Notes: a model not told the origin generated them from the sequence alone. A stretch of DNA of 64,000 nt from Clostridiales bacterium (GCA_012514145.1 JAAZAV010000023.1:42513-106512); one strand, 5' to 3'. Shown: positions 24,398-33,813, counted from the first letter of the stretch. Numbers and translations: made by a program.

Positions 24398-26737
24398 ATG
24401 ATGACCGATTATACAAGCACCGAAGAAAGACTGATATTCACCGAGCGGATGCGGGGCGTGCGGGAGGATATCCTGCGCCGTCTTCGCCCCCGGAATGACA
24501 GGGAGGGAACCTATATCCAGCCGGTGTCGGCGGGAGGCCGCAATCCCTTTGCCGACGCCTTTGAGGCAAAGCCAGACGCGCCCTATGTCATATGTCTCGC
24601 CGACGCCATCGTGCGCTCCTGGCTTGACACGCCTTGCCTTATATATCCGGGCGAGGCGCTGGTGGGCATAACCCGGCCTTTCTACCCGATAATGGAGCAT
24701 TTCAGCTGGGGCATCAATTTTCACGAGGACGTCTGTGACGATCCCTCCTATCCCGACGGTCAGACGGAGCGTAAGCGTATAGACGCCCTCCGCGAGCGCA
24801 TGTCGCCAATGACTTCCTCATACATGGACGAGTGCGGCAGAGCTAAATACGGCGGCGAGCGTTACGGGCATATCTGCGACGAGGGCATGTTCTGGGCGGG
24901 AGGCTACCAGGGGCATACAATACCCAACTATCCGACACTGCTTAATACGGGGCTGGACGGCATGCTGGCGAAAATCGACGCATGTGAGACCGCCCTTGCA
25001 TCACCCGAACAGTCGGTGAGCGATTTTTATGAGGCGAACCGCATTATAGTGCGGGGAATGACCGCATTTCTTGAAAAATACACTGCCCACGCCGAAACTC
25101 TGGCGGAGGGTGAGAACGACCCGATCCAGCGGCGTTATTATCGGGAGATAGCCGAAAACTGCGCCTTCGTTGCCCACAGAAAACCGGTCACACTCTATCA
25201 GGCTCTGCAGCTTATGTGGTGCCTGTCGCTCTGGGACTGGGTGGACTGTATGGGGCGGGTGGATCAGTATCTTCTGCCCTTCTGGGAGTATTCAAAGGCT
25301 CACGGCGACGTCATAACCCCCGAGGAGGGCATAACCTCCATAATGTTCAAGATATGGGAGAACGGCTCCCACAACTCCACCCTGTCGGGCTGCAAGCCCG
25401 AGGACGGCTCGGACGCCACAAACGAACTGAGTTATCTCTTCCTGCAGGTGCTGCGCAATATCCGCGACACCCACCCCCGCATGGTGGTGAGAGTGGGAGA
25501 GAACTGCCCGCAGCCGCTGCTGGAGCTTGTTGTAAAGCTCTGGTCTGAGGGCATGTCCGATCCGACCATAGTCAGCGATACAAACGTCATCCCCGGACTT
25601 ATGAAAATCGAAGTGCCCCTCCGGGACGCGAGGGATTACGCCACCCTCGGCTGTCAGGAGATAGAGATCCCGGGCAAGAGCAACACCGGCTGCGAGGACG
25701 GCTCCTTCAATGTGGCGAAGGTATTTGAGATAGCCCTTCGCGGCGGCATGGCGACCGAAACCCCGGGCTTCCGGATAGGACCGGCGACAAAGCCCTTCAT
25801 CGAATGCGAAAGCTATGAGGAACTGTGGGAGAGCTTCCGGGAGCAGTTGGAGTTCTTCACCGAGCTGCACCTCTGGCTCTGCTCCCGCGGGCAGGAGATA
25901 CGCGCCGCCAACCATTCAAAGCTGGTCAAGGGCGTATTCACCGACGGCGTGCTTGAGAGCGGGCGAAATCACGACGACGGCGGCCCCCTCTACAACCACG
26001 GCGTTGTGGAAACCGCCGGCATCGCGGCGGTCGCCGATTCGCTGACGGCTGTTAAAAAGCTGGTATATGACGAAAGGCGGGTCTCGAGGGAGACTCTCAT
26101 GGCGGCGCTTGAAGCCGACTTCGAGGGCTATGAGGAGCTGCGGCAGATGCTGCTTAAAGCGCCGAAGTTCGGCAACAATCACGATGAAGCCGACGACACC
26201 GCCTGCCGCGTGCTTGACCTCTACTGGAGCGAGTGCGGCAAATACCGCTCGGTTCGGGGCGGGCTATATACCGGAGCCTGTTCGCTGCTCACCGCAGGCA
26301 TAAGCTACGGCAGCCGCACGGGAGCGCTCCCCGACGGGCGTCACGCCGGCGAGCCGCTGGGAAATACCATGGGGCCGAGACCGGGCGCCGACACCCGGGG
26401 CGTCACAAGCATGCTTATGTCGGTGGCGAAACTGCCCCTTGAAAAGGGTGTGGGCGGCACAACATTAAACGTTCTTCTGCCCAAGAGCACAATGACCTCC
26501 CCCGAACTGCGCACCGACATCGCCGGCATGATGCGCGCCTACATGTCAAACGGCGGGCAGATGGCGCAGGTCACCACCGCCGATATAGGCGAATTGCTTG
26601 ACGCGAAGAAACACCCCGAGCGCCACGGCAATCTCATAGTAAGGGTGGGCGGCTACAGCCACCACTTCACACAGCTGAGCGAGTCGGTGCAGAACGAGAT
26701 TATCAGCCGCTATGCCTCGGAGACGGCGGGCGGGTGA
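24398..26737 (+). CDS. Glycyl radical enzyme (PFL-like), no activase nearby
   Basis: About 779 residues with the PFL-type barrel. The active-site Cys is in LGCQEIEIP (Cys419 with Glu421), the Cys-x-Glu pattern of the eliminase/dehydratase group rather than the Cys-Cys of pyruvate formate-lyase. The glycyl radical loop is RVGGYSHHF (Gly752) close to the C-terminus. GCQE differs from the more usual GCVE. It needs a radical-SAM activase, and none is within the window. ATG 24398 follows AGGGAAAG; earlier Mets exist at 24359 and 24377. The substrate could be a diol, an amino-alcohol or a decarboxylation target. Confidence 0.88.
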   Translation: MMTDYTSTEERLIFTERMRGVREDILRRLRPRNDREGTYIQPVSAGGRNPFADAFEAKPDAPYVICLADAIVRSWLDTPCLIYPGEALVGITRPFYPIMEHFSWGINFHEDVCDDPSYPDGQTERKRIDALRERMSPMTSSYMDECGRAKYGGERYGHICDEGMFWAGGYQGHTIPNYPTLLNTGLDGMLAKIDACETALASPEQSVSDFYEANRIIVRGMTAFLEKYTAHAETLAEGENDPIQRRYYREIAENCAFVAHRKPVTLYQALQLMWCLSLWDWVDCMGRVDQYLLPFWEYSKAHGDVITPEEGITSIMFKIWENGSHNSTLSGCKPEDGSDATNELSYLFLQVLRNIRDTHPRMVVRVGENCPQPLLELVVKLWSEGMSDPTIVSDTNVIPGLMKIEVPLRDARDYATLGCQEIEIPGKSNTGCEDGSFNVAKVFEIALRGGMATETPGFRIGPATKPFIECESYEELWESFREQLEFFTELHLWLCSRGQEIRAANHSKLVKGVFTDGVLESGRNHDDGGPLYNHGVVETAGIAAVADSLTAVKKLVYDERRVSRETLMAALEADFEGYEELRQMLLKAPKFGNNHDEADDTACRVLDLYWSECGKYRSVRGGLYTGACSLLTAGISYGSRTGALPDGRHAGEPLGNTMGPRPGADTRGVTSMLMSVAKLPLEKGVGGTTLNVLLPKSTMTSPELRTDIAGMMRAYMSNGGQMAQVTTADIGELLDAKKHPERHGNLIVRVGGYSHHFTQLSESVQNEIISRYASETAGG

Positions 26738-26782
26738 ACAGTGCGCTTTTGAGTGCGTGAGAAACAGACGGCAAAAAAACAT

Positions 26783-26826
26783 GGGAGACCGAACGGCGCC
26801 GCAATTATGCGGAGGTTCGGTCTCCC
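26783..26826. terminator. Hairpin between glycyl radical enzyme and ABC permease genes
   Basis: Arms GGGAGACCGAAC (26783-26794) and GTTCGGTCTCCC (26815-26826) are exact complements, followed by GTTGTTTT on the plus strand. It separates convergent genes. Confidence 0.85.
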
Positions 26827-26852
26827 GTTGTTTTATTGATTATTCGGTATTA

Positions 26853-28448
26853 TCAGTCCAGCGATTCCACCGATGCCACATATCGGAGCATAATTGCCGC
26901 CGCAGCGCCGAGTATGACTGCCGCTATGGCGGCGTAGGCGAGGGCGGGCAGGAAGCGACCGGCAAGGACATAGAGCGCGGTTAAGCCGGCTACAACCAAC
27001 CAGCCGCCGAAAACCGACAGGGTCACGCTCAGGCTCCGCTTTACCGGCACCGCTTCGGACGACCATTCGAAGTTGTGGAAGCGGATATTCAGACACAGCC
27101 CCGCGAGTGCCATGAAGAGTATTAATAAGGCGGAGGGCAGCAGGACAATAAGCGCGTCGAGCGGCGACGACATATACGGCGATATCAGCCAGATAAGCGC
27201 GGCTGCCAGGGGTATGGCGGGGATGTAGGTCAGGATAAGATGCATTTTCAGCTTGGCAAAGAGCACCCGTGCCAGGGAAAGGGGCAGCGACTGTATTATC
27301 CAGAAGTACTTTCCCTCAAGAGATATTGACGGCGAGGTGATGTTATTCATGGTGGCGGCGAAGCAGATGACTGCGGCCGCAACAAGGGGAATCGCGCTCT
27401 TGTGTTCCGCGGCGAACAATGAGAGCACCTCGCGGATGTTGCTGTTGAATATGAGCATCGCCGCTGCCGCTGCGGGCATCATGATGATACCCAGACCGCA
27501 GTTGAGCATGTAAGTGGGAGAGGAGGTGAAGCGCTTGAATTCGCGGCGCAGAAGTGCCGAATCGGGGGATGCGGTCTTTGCCTCGCCGCGGCTGTAGACC
27601 ACCTTTTTTTCGCCCCGTTTGGTTGTGATTATTGAGATGAAACTGCGGCTCAGCACAAGATAGACGGCGCCGAAGAGCAAAAAGGCTGTTCCGGTGAAGA
27701 TAAGCATCGACAGAGCGTTGCCCTCGGCGGCAAGTCCCATGTGCCGGAAGGGCCATGCCCAGATTTTCACGCCCTCGCTCACGGGTCCGGGATTTTCGAC
27801 AATCGCTTTTATGGCGATAATCACTCTGCTGTAAAATGCGTAGTAGGCGACGATGAATGCGAGGGAGAGGATAACCGTGATATAGCTCTTGCCCTTGAGC
27901 CTGGAGGCGATGAGCGCCACCACCCAGCCGAGAATACAGGAGAGCCCCAGCACGATAAACGACAGCACAATGGGTATGATAAGAGTAAATATTACCCCGA
28001 GCACACCCGGTTTCGCATGGATCAGATAGACGATATTCGTCGGTATCATCACAATAAGCTCATAAAGCAGCCCTATGGCGCAGACGCCTGTAAGACGTGA
28101 AGCCAGTATGAGCCGGGTCGGCACGGGCAGGGAGAGCATGAGCTCGTTGTCCTTGGCGTTGTAAAGGGTGGCGTAGGTATTGAAGACGCTGCCGAACACC
28201 CCCATAAATAGCCCCACCAAGCCGGTGAGCGCCATATAAAGCCAGGCGTAACCGGCTTCAATCATAGGCGAGAGCATCATACCCATGCCGTAGAACATGG
28301 CGCCTAAGGCTGTGTACATCACCGCGTAGAGAACACCGTACAGCACCAGCGCCGCACCGGTTCGCCGTGTGCCCTTTTTCATGTCGCGGTAGAGCCAGGC
28401 GAAGACCTCTGCAAGCTGCTTTTTAATCAGGGCACGTGCGCGCGTCAT
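26853..28448 (-). CDS. ABC-2-type exporter permease
   Basis: This 531-residue polytopic protein has about 10-12 hydrophobic segments, a cytoplasmic basic N-terminus (MTRARALIKKQL), and a central basic loop (TTKRGEKKVVYSRGEA). The pattern fits the large ABC-2 permeases that pair with a single ATPase to export peptides, lipids or drugs. Its start overlaps the ATPase stop by four bases (28445-28448), so the pair is translated together. Substrate unknown. Confidence 0.85.
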   Translation of the reverse strand: MTRARALIKKQLAEVFAWLYRDMKKGTRRTGAALVLYGVLYAVMYTALGAMFYGMGMMLSPMIEAGYAWLYMALTGLVGLFMGVFGSVFNTYATLYNAKDNELMLSLPVPTRLILASRLTGVCAIGLLYELIVMIPTNIVYLIHAKPGVLGVIFTLIIPIVLSFIVLGLSCILGWVVALIASRLKGKSYITVILSLAFIVAYYAFYSRVIIAIKAIVENPGPVSEGVKIWAWPFRHMGLAAEGNALSMLIFTGTAFLLFGAVYLVLSRSFISIITTKRGEKKVVYSRGEAKTASPDSALLRREFKRFTSSPTYMLNCGLGIIMMPAAAAAMLIFNSNIREVLSLFAAEHKSAIPLVAAAVICFAATMNNITSPSISLEGKYFWIIQSLPLSLARVLFAKLKMHLILTYIPAIPLAAALIWLISPYMSSPLDALIVLLPSALLILFMALAGLCLNIRFHNFEWSSEAVPVKRSLSVTLSVFGGWLVVAGLTALYVLAGRFLPALAYAAIAAVILGAAAAIMLRYVASVESLD

Positions 28449-29221
28449 TTACCTGCCTCCGGATTGGTGTCGTCGGTGATTTCGGCGTCAGCGGAATCAG
28501 TGTCGGCAGGTTTATCGGTATTCTCCAGCTCAAGGAAGACGTCCTCAAGCGAAGCGTCGCCGCGAACCTCCTCCATTTCGCCCGCCACCACCAGTCTGCC
28601 GTTCTTTATTATGGCGACCCGGTCGCAGAGACGCTCGGCGGTCTCCAGTATGTGGGTGGAGAAAAATATAGCCGTTCCGCCGTCGCAGAGTTCGCGCAGC
28701 AGCTCTCTCAGCTGATGGGAAGCCTTGGGGTCGAGACCTACAAAGGGTTCATCCATGAGAATGAGCTTCGGATCGTGGATAAGCGCCGATATGACGGCAA
28801 GCTTCTGCTTCATGCCGTGGGAGTAGGCCGAGACGGACTGCGCCAGATCTGCGGTCAATCCCAGAAGGTCGCTGTATCGATGAATGCGCTCGGTGCGCGT
28901 CTCCGCCGGGACCCCGAATATGTCGGCGATGAAGTTCAGATAGCCTATGCCCGTCATGAACTCGTAAAGGTCGGGATTGTCGGGGAGGTAGGCAATCTGC
29001 TCCTTGCAGCCGAGAGGGTCGGTCTTTATAGACTTGCCGCCTATGTAAATCTCTCCGCTGTCGAATTTCAGTATGCCGCAGCAGGACTTGAGAGTGGTGG
29101 TCTTGCCGGCGCCGTTGTGGCCGATGAAGGCGCAGATTTCGCCGGGGGCGATGTGCAGACTTAATCCGTCCACCGCCTTCTTGTCGCCGTAGGTCTTTGT
29201 CAGGTTTTCGATTCTGAGCAT
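28445..29221 (-). CDS. ABC transporter ATP-binding protein
   Basis: This 258-residue ATPase has Walker A GHNGAGKTT (34-42), the signature as VSAYSHGMKQKL (the YS-x-GMKQ form common in ABC-2 exporters), Walker B LILMDEPFVGLD, and the switch His in STHILE. The C-terminus has an acidic 25-residue tail. It energises the adjacent permease. No regulator is next to it. The pair is divergent from the surface protein at 29459. Confidence 0.93.
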   Translation of the reverse strand: MLRIENLTKTYGDKKAVDGLSLHIAPGEICAFIGHNGAGKTTTLKSCCGILKFDSGEIYIGGKSIKTDPLGCKEQIAYLPDNPDLYEFMTGIGYLNFIADIFGVPAETRTERIHRYSDLLGLTADLAQSVSAYSHGMKQKLAVISALIHDPKLILMDEPFVGLDPKASHQLRELLRELCDGGTAIFFSTHILETAERLCDRVAIIKNGRLVVAGEMEEVRGDASLEDVFLELENTDKPADTDSADAEITDDTNPEAGK

Positions 29222-29395
29222 GTAGGTATCTCCGATATATATAATGATTTAATGATTACCAGATAATACAGCTGTTCGATTGGAATTACAGCATAAATTA
29301 TACACCTCACCGATATCCCCTGTCAAGGGCAGTTCACGACCCGCCGGTATGACACAGAATATTTCACAATAATTTCAAATACATTTTAACAAAAC

Positions 29396-29424
29396 TTGAC
29401 ATTCGGGCGTAAAAGTGTTATAAT
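29396..29424 (+). promoter_or_regulatory. Consensus promoter of surface protein at 29459
   Basis: TTGACA (29396-29401), 17-base spacer, TATAAT (29419-29424): both hexamers match consensus exactly, which predicts strong transcription. Confidence 0.85.
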
Positions 29425-29458
29425 CAGCAAACCAAATTAAAAAGGAGAGTTTTCCAAG

Positions 29459-30133
29459 ATGAAGAAGCTTCTTATCGCGTTTATCTCGTTCATCCTCGTT
29501 ATTTCACTCGCAGCCCCCGTGCTTGCGGCGGATTTTACCTATTCCGCAACCAAACCTACCCCTGCAGGCACAAAACTGTTCGATCTCGTCGCGGATCAGG
29601 ATAATCTCACCGGATTTGACGCCAAGGGCGGCATCGGCGTCGACCTCTTTAACCTCGCTAAGGGCGGCGGTTCATACTGCCTGAAGCGCGACACCTCCGC
29701 ATGGTACGAGTTTACCGTTCCCTCTGCCTCCGAGATCACCTTCGTTGTTGAGTACATCGCGCGCACCGGCGCTCAGCGCGGTCTCGACTACTCTGTAAAC
29801 GACCCCAAGGGCGAGAAGAGAGTGTTCATGGATCTCGAGGAGTCCAACGACAAGCTGTTCGTAACCGGCAAGTTTACCGTTGAGGGCGGCAAGCACAACT
29901 TCTACCTTTACGCTCCAACAGCCATGGACGACAGCGCCCTCAAGTCCTGCGACGTTTACAGCGTAGCTCTCTACTACATGGCTCTGCCCGAGACCACCGC
30001 GGCAGCCACAACCGCAGCCGCCGCAGCAGCCGAAGCGGCTCCCGCAAAGGCGGCTCAGACCGCCGACATCGCCATCGCCGCTTCAATTATTTCGCTCTGC
30101 GGCGCGGCATATGTCATAATCAGGAAGCGCTGA
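29459..30133 (+). CDS. Small secreted protein with AQTAD-type C-terminal anchor
   Basis: This 224-residue protein has a signal peptide ending APVLAAD near residue 23, a beta-rich domain of about 150 residues of unknown family, an Ala/Thr-rich linker, and a C-terminal AQTAD motif, hydrophobic stretch and RKR tail. This tripartite end is like a sortase signal in which the usual P-x-TGD is replaced by AQTAD; it could equally be a simple membrane anchor. A strong ribosome site (AAGGAG) and a consensus promoter suggest abundance. Two more proteins here (33879, 35050) share the same tail. Confidence 0.75.
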   Translation: MKKLLIAFISFILVISLAAPVLAADFTYSATKPTPAGTKLFDLVADQDNLTGFDAKGGIGVDLFNLAKGGGSYCLKRDTSAWYEFTVPSASEITFVVEYIARTGAQRGLDYSVNDPKGEKRVFMDLEESNDKLFVTGKFTVEGGKHNFYLYAPTAMDDSALKSCDVYSVALYYMALPETTAAATTAAAAAAEAAPAKAAQTADIAIAASIISLCGAAYVIIRKR

Positions 30134-30172
30134 CCTTAGTTTAGCGAAGCCGACAACAGTTCTGAAAACGCT

Positions 30173-30204
30173 GCCGGCACCGGTACGCATGTTCCGGTGC
30201 CGGC
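30173..30204 (+). terminator. Perfect 11-bp hairpin after the surface protein gene
   Basis: GCCGGCACCGG (30173-30183) pairs with 30194-30204 around a 10-base loop; T tract weak. It may only partly end transcription before the isomerase gene at 30225. Confidence 0.65.
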
Positions 30205-30224
30205 TTGCCATTTGAGAGGAATTT

Positions 30225-31097
30225 ATGAACTATCCGGTTTCAACCTCCGTTCATTTCCGCTTTGACACCGATTACAAGGTGCCGCTTAACGATCAGATCA
30301 GCCGCATCATCGACGGTGGCTTTAAGTATCTCGACTTCAACTTCCTTGACTGGAACGCCGACCGCCGTTCGCCCTTTGTGGGACCCGACTGGGAGAGCTG
30401 GATCGACGGCGCCGGCGAGCTGGCGGCAAAGCGGGGCGTGAAGTTCAATCAGGCGCACGCGCCGGTATACAACGGCCTGCGCTACGAGGGCTGTACTCAG
30501 GAGGATATCCATGAGTTTCAGCTCCGCGCCATAAGAGCCTGCGCGAAGCTGGGCATATCCTGGATGGTATATCACGCCATATACCATGATAATACCGATG
30601 ACTTCTCGATAAACCACGAGACCTTCGACCCGCTGCTGGAAGAGGCACGCAGGTGCGGAGTGGGCATGGCGTTCGAGAACACCTGGGTAACACTTCAGCA
30701 GTACAGGCTGTGGCGCACAGAGGACCTTATCGAGCTTGCCGACTCCTACAATGACCCGCTGGTGGGTATCTGCTGGGACACCGGCCACTGCAACGTATAC
30801 GGCGGAATTCCCGAGCTGCGAAAATACACCGATCAGTATAATGAGATAATGAAGCTGGGTAAGCGGCTGAAAGCGCTGCATATCGACGACAACAACGGTT
30901 ATGTTGACGACCACATAGCCCCATACGACGGGGTAATAGACTGGAATTCGGTTATGCGTGCGCTGCGGGACGCGGGCTATGAGCACAGTTTCACCTTCGA
31001 GGCGCACAACGCCGTCCGCCGTGTCCCCGAGTGCCTGGCAGATGAGCGCATCGCCTACATGAAGCGTCTGGGCGACACCCTGGTTGCCCTTGTGTAA
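30225..31097 (+). CDS. Sugar phosphate isomerase/epimerase-family TIM barrel
   Basis: This 290-residue protein is of the xylose-isomerase-like (AP endonuclease 2) family. A full set of metal ligands is visible: Glu in MAFENTW, Asp-x-x-His in CWDTGH, His in ALHIDDN, DDH, and Glu in FTFEAHN. It probably isomerises or dehydrates a keto sugar or inositol in the cytoplasm. GAGAGGA lies about six bases before the ATG. It follows the surface protein at 29459 and may be partly cotranscribed. It is separate from the fused isomerase-like domain at 50057, which lacks the Asp. Confidence 0.88.
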   Translation: MNYPVSTSVHFRFDTDYKVPLNDQISRIIDGGFKYLDFNFLDWNADRRSPFVGPDWESWIDGAGELAAKRGVKFNQAHAPVYNGLRYEGCTQEDIHEFQLRAIRACAKLGISWMVYHAIYHDNTDDFSINHETFDPLLEEARRCGVGMAFENTWVTLQQYRLWRTEDLIELADSYNDPLVGICWDTGHCNVYGGIPELRKYTDQYNEIMKLGKRLKALHIDDNNGYVDDHIAPYDGVIDWNSVMRALRDAGYEHSFTFEAHNAVRRVPECLADERIAYMKRLGDTLVALV

Positions 31098-31206
31098 TAT
31101 GTGAATCAATATATAAGCGGTTTGTTCCAAATGACGGTACGGACCGCATATGTATTATAACTTATTATTTAAATCGCTGAAATTAACAAATATAAATATC
31201 AGACTC

Positions 31207-31235
31207 TTGATTTTTTCACCCGGATACGATAAAAT
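31207..31235 (+). promoter_or_regulatory. Possible promoter of the TetR-family gene
   Basis: TTGATT (31207-31212), 17-base spacer, TAAAAT (31230-31235), in the AT-rich 31098-31320 gap. The leader to the ribosome site is about 70 bases. Confidence 0.5.
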
Positions 31236-31320
31236 TTAAATGTCGAAAGTTCGCCTATACGGAGAACATGCATTAAAAACGCATTAACTTATACACTTAT
31301 ACAGTAGGGAGGAATAAACC

Positions 31321-31902
31321 ATCAGAACCCAGGAACAGCATAACGCGCGCAAGCGTGAGATTATGGAAATCGCGTTCGATACCTACTGCACCTATGGTCT
31401 CGGCAACGTCGGTATTAAAGGAATCGCTCAGGCTTGCGGACTCACCACCCCCGCTCTTTACGCCTACTTTGAAGGTGTGGACGATATGATTATCCAGTCG
31501 GTCGAGCACTGCCTTTCGAAAATCGAGCGTGAGTTTGCAGAATACGCAATCAGTTTCCCCGAAAGTCTCGACAGATTCCTTGACGAGGCGCCCCTTTGGT
31601 CGAGGGAACAGCATGGCAAAGCCTATCGTTTCCTCCAGCAGATCTATACGCATCCCAAATATTATGATCATTGTCAGAAGATAATCAAGCGTCAGGAGGA
31701 GGAATACGACAGCTTTGCCTCCAAGCTTGCCCCGAAGATGGGCATAACCAAGGATGACGCCCTGACGCTGGTTTTCCTTCTCGCGCGCTTATTGGTTCAT
31801 TACGCTCTGTACGGCAGCGCCGAGTATCTGCGCACTCAGAAACAGGCAATGCGCCGCCTTGTAAAAGTTATGAAGGCTGACGCCGCGCCGGCGGCAGAGT
31901 AA
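31321..31902 (+). CDS. TetR-family transcriptional regulator with apparent ATC start
   Basis: The protein has a TetR-type HTH (GIKGIAQACGLTTPALYAYF) in the first 50 residues and an all-helical ligand domain, 193 residues in total. The first ATG in frame is at 31363, which would cut off the first helix and has no ribosome site. TAGGGAGG at 31305-31312 is eight bases before ATC at 31321; reading from ATC gives a normal helix 1 (RTQEQHNARKREIM). A stop (TAA, 31315-31317) lies directly upstream in frame, so no earlier start exists. The ATC could be a true rare start or a sequence error for ATG. Its target is unknown; the next gene is a solute-binding lipoprotein. Confidence 0.82.
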   Translation: MRTQEQHNARKREIMEIAFDTYCTYGLGNVGIKGIAQACGLTTPALYAYFEGVDDMIIQSVEHCLSKIEREFAEYAISFPESLDRFLDEAPLWSREQHGKAYRFLQQIYTHPKYYDHCQKIIKRQEEEYDSFASKLAPKMGITKDDALTLVFLLARLLVHYALYGSAEYLRTQKQAMRRLVKVMKADAAPAAE

Positions 31903-31987
31903 CATCGCATAAGTAACGAAACCGGCAGTCCCCGGCGGTCCGCAGAGGTGTTCGCCGTTTTCGTCACAGCATGTATGCACCGACATG

Positions 31988-32018
31988 AATCCCGCGGCTG
32001 CAAACCGTGGGATTTTTT
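31988..32018 (+). terminator. Rho-independent terminator of the TetR-family gene
   Basis: AATCCCGCGG (31988-31997) pairs with 32005-32014 with one G-U; loop CTGCAAA; followed by TTTTTT. Confidence 0.85.
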
Positions 32019-32024
32019 GTGCGA

Positions 32025-32077
32025 TACTTCGGAGCTTCCGACGGGGCGGGACGGTGAAATCCCGGACGGCGCGTCGA
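32025..32077 (+). other. GC-rich structured leader upstream of solute-binding lipoprotein
   Basis: The sequence between the terminator and the lipoprotein gene includes GGGACGGTGAAATCCCGG (from 32048), nested in GACG...CGTC. It recalls the first half of an FMN-type leader, but the second half is missing, so no riboswitch is called. It may be a plain hairpin. Confidence 0.25.
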
Positions 32078-32152
32078 AGCGAAAACGCATGCGAATTCAA
32101 AAGTACAACGGCACTATCAAAAAATAACACCATGTAAATTACGGAGGAAAAC

Positions 32153-33613
32153 ATGAAAACCACATTCAGAAGCATTTCGGCGGTACTGTTCGCGGCGCTG
32201 CTCATTGCCTTGCTTGCGGCATGCGGCGGAGGAGGCGGAACCGTTTCGGACGTCGGCGCGGTTTCAGACACCGCTCAGGATGTCACAGACGCAGCAGAGA
32301 CCGGAACCACCTCGGCGCTCAGCACCATAAAGCAGGAGGATTTCGGCGGCAAGGACTTCCGGATCATCTCCACCAATCAGGACAACCGCCACGTCGACGT
32401 GGTTGCCGAGGAGGAGAACGGCGCCACACTCAACGACCTTGTCTACCGCCGCAACCGCACCATCGAAGAGATGTTCAACGTTAAAATCTCGGCAAATGAT
32501 GACAGTTATTCGAACATTACCTCGATGGCAATCAAAAGCTCCCAGGCCGGGGACAACCCCTACGACCTTTATATGACCAACTTCACCGGTCACAGCGCGG
32601 CGACCGCAGGCGCGCTCATCGCCTGGAACACGCTGGATTCCATGGATATATCTAAACCCTGGTGGGATCAGGGCGCGATAAACGAAATGGCGATAGGCGG
32701 CAACAGCTACCTTATCACCGGCGACATTTCCCCCACCTGTCTGTTAACTTCGGAGTGCATACTCTTCAACAAGCGTTTGCTTGAAAGCATCGGCATGGAG
32801 CAGCCCTATGATGAAGCCTTCGGCGGCACCTGGACTATAGACCTGATGACCAAGCTCACCGCCGACCTCACCTCCGACCTGGACGGCGACGGCGTCCTCA
32901 GCGACAAGACCGACCTCTATTCCTTCTCGCTCTGGTTCGACGGCAGCACGGCGCTCTTCTACGGCGCAGGCGGCTATCTATGTACCCGCGACGCCGACAA
33001 TATGCCGGTTCTGGCTTTCTCCACCGAGAAGAACATCTCGGTCTATGAGAAGATGTTCAAGCTCATCGTTGACAACCGCGCCAACTACTCCAAGAGCGAC
33101 CACGTGCAGTCCTTCAATGTCTTCAAGGAGGGCAGAGCGTACTTCCTGGATATAACCTTTCAGAAAATCGACACCTTCCTGCGCGACATGAATGACGACT
33201 TCGGCATTCTCCCCCTGCCCAAGTACGATGAGGCTCAGGAGAACTACCTCACAAACGTCAGCGGCGCGGGCACGGCCATCATTCTGCCCAAGAGCACTCC
33301 CGACCTGAATTTCGCGGGCAGAGTCATCGACGGCATGGCGGCAGCCTCGTATGACACCATCACCCCGGTTCTCTACGACGTCATCGCGGGTACCAAGAAC
33401 GTCCGCGACGCCGAGTCTTCGGATATGGTTCAGCTCATCATCCGCAACAGGGTTTACGACCCCATACGTATGTATAACATCCCCGGCGGCGATGTCGCCG
33501 AGGATCTCATGAAGCAGGCCTCCCCCGACATCGTCTCCTACTTCGCCGGCAAGGAGGAAGCAGCCAAGGCTCAGCTGCAGAAGCTCATCGAAGCCTTCCT
33601 GGCGGTTCAGTAA
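32153..33613 (+). CDS. Solute-binding lipoprotein (family 1-like), no permease adjacent
   Basis: This 486-residue lipoprotein has the lipobox LAAC at residue about 23, then a Gly-rich linker. It has the same layout as the protein at 9515: LNDLVYRRNRTIEEMFNV, a DLDGDGVLSDKTDLYSF loop near residue 243, and FGILPLPKYDEAQENY near residue 350. It should bind an oligosaccharide outside the membrane. GGAGG lies six bases before the ATG. The TetR-family gene upstream could control it, but a terminator lies between them. Confidence 0.87.
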   Translation: MKTTFRSISAVLFAALLIALLAACGGGGGTVSDVGAVSDTAQDVTDAAETGTTSALSTIKQEDFGGKDFRIISTNQDNRHVDVVAEEENGATLNDLVYRRNRTIEEMFNVKISANDDSYSNITSMAIKSSQAGDNPYDLYMTNFTGHSAATAGALIAWNTLDSMDISKPWWDQGAINEMAIGGNSYLITGDISPTCLLTSECILFNKRLLESIGMEQPYDEAFGGTWTIDLMTKLTADLTSDLDGDGVLSDKTDLYSFSLWFDGSTALFYGAGGYLCTRDADNMPVLAFSTEKNISVYEKMFKLIVDNRANYSKSDHVQSFNVFKEGRAYFLDITFQKIDTFLRDMNDDFGILPLPKYDEAQENYLTNVSGAGTAIILPKSTPDLNFAGRVIDGMAAASYDTITPVLYDVIAGTKNVRDAESSDMVQLIIRNRVYDPIRMYNIPGGDVAEDLMKQASPDIVSYFAGKEEAAKAQLQKLIEAFLAVQ

Positions 33614-33634
33614 GCGGCAGATTTATTGTAAGTT

Positions 33635-33680
33635 ATAAGCCCGGTTTTCGGCTAATACACAGCCCTGAAACCGGGCTTAT
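33635..33680 (+). terminator. Hairpin after solute-binding lipoprotein
   Basis: ATAAGCCCGGTTTT (33635-33648) pairs with 33667-33680 with one G-U. The T tract is weak. Confidence 0.65.
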
Positions 33681-33813
33681 AATGTTTGACATCGATTTCA
33701 CAAACAATACCTTTCGGATTTAACATTCCGACGGTATAATGAATACACAGCAAAGGCAAAAACAGGCACACAATATCCGTAATGAGTTTGTCAAAAAAGA
33801 AAGTTTTTATGTG

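Noticed and set aside
28790..28860. ABC ATPase lacking the LSGGQ signature
   Set aside because: YSHGMKQ is a normal variant in ABC-2 exporter ATPases; not a defect.
30240..31130. Open frame antisense to the TIM-barrel isomerase
   Set aside because: The plus strand carries all metal-ligand motifs; the antisense frame is a shadow.
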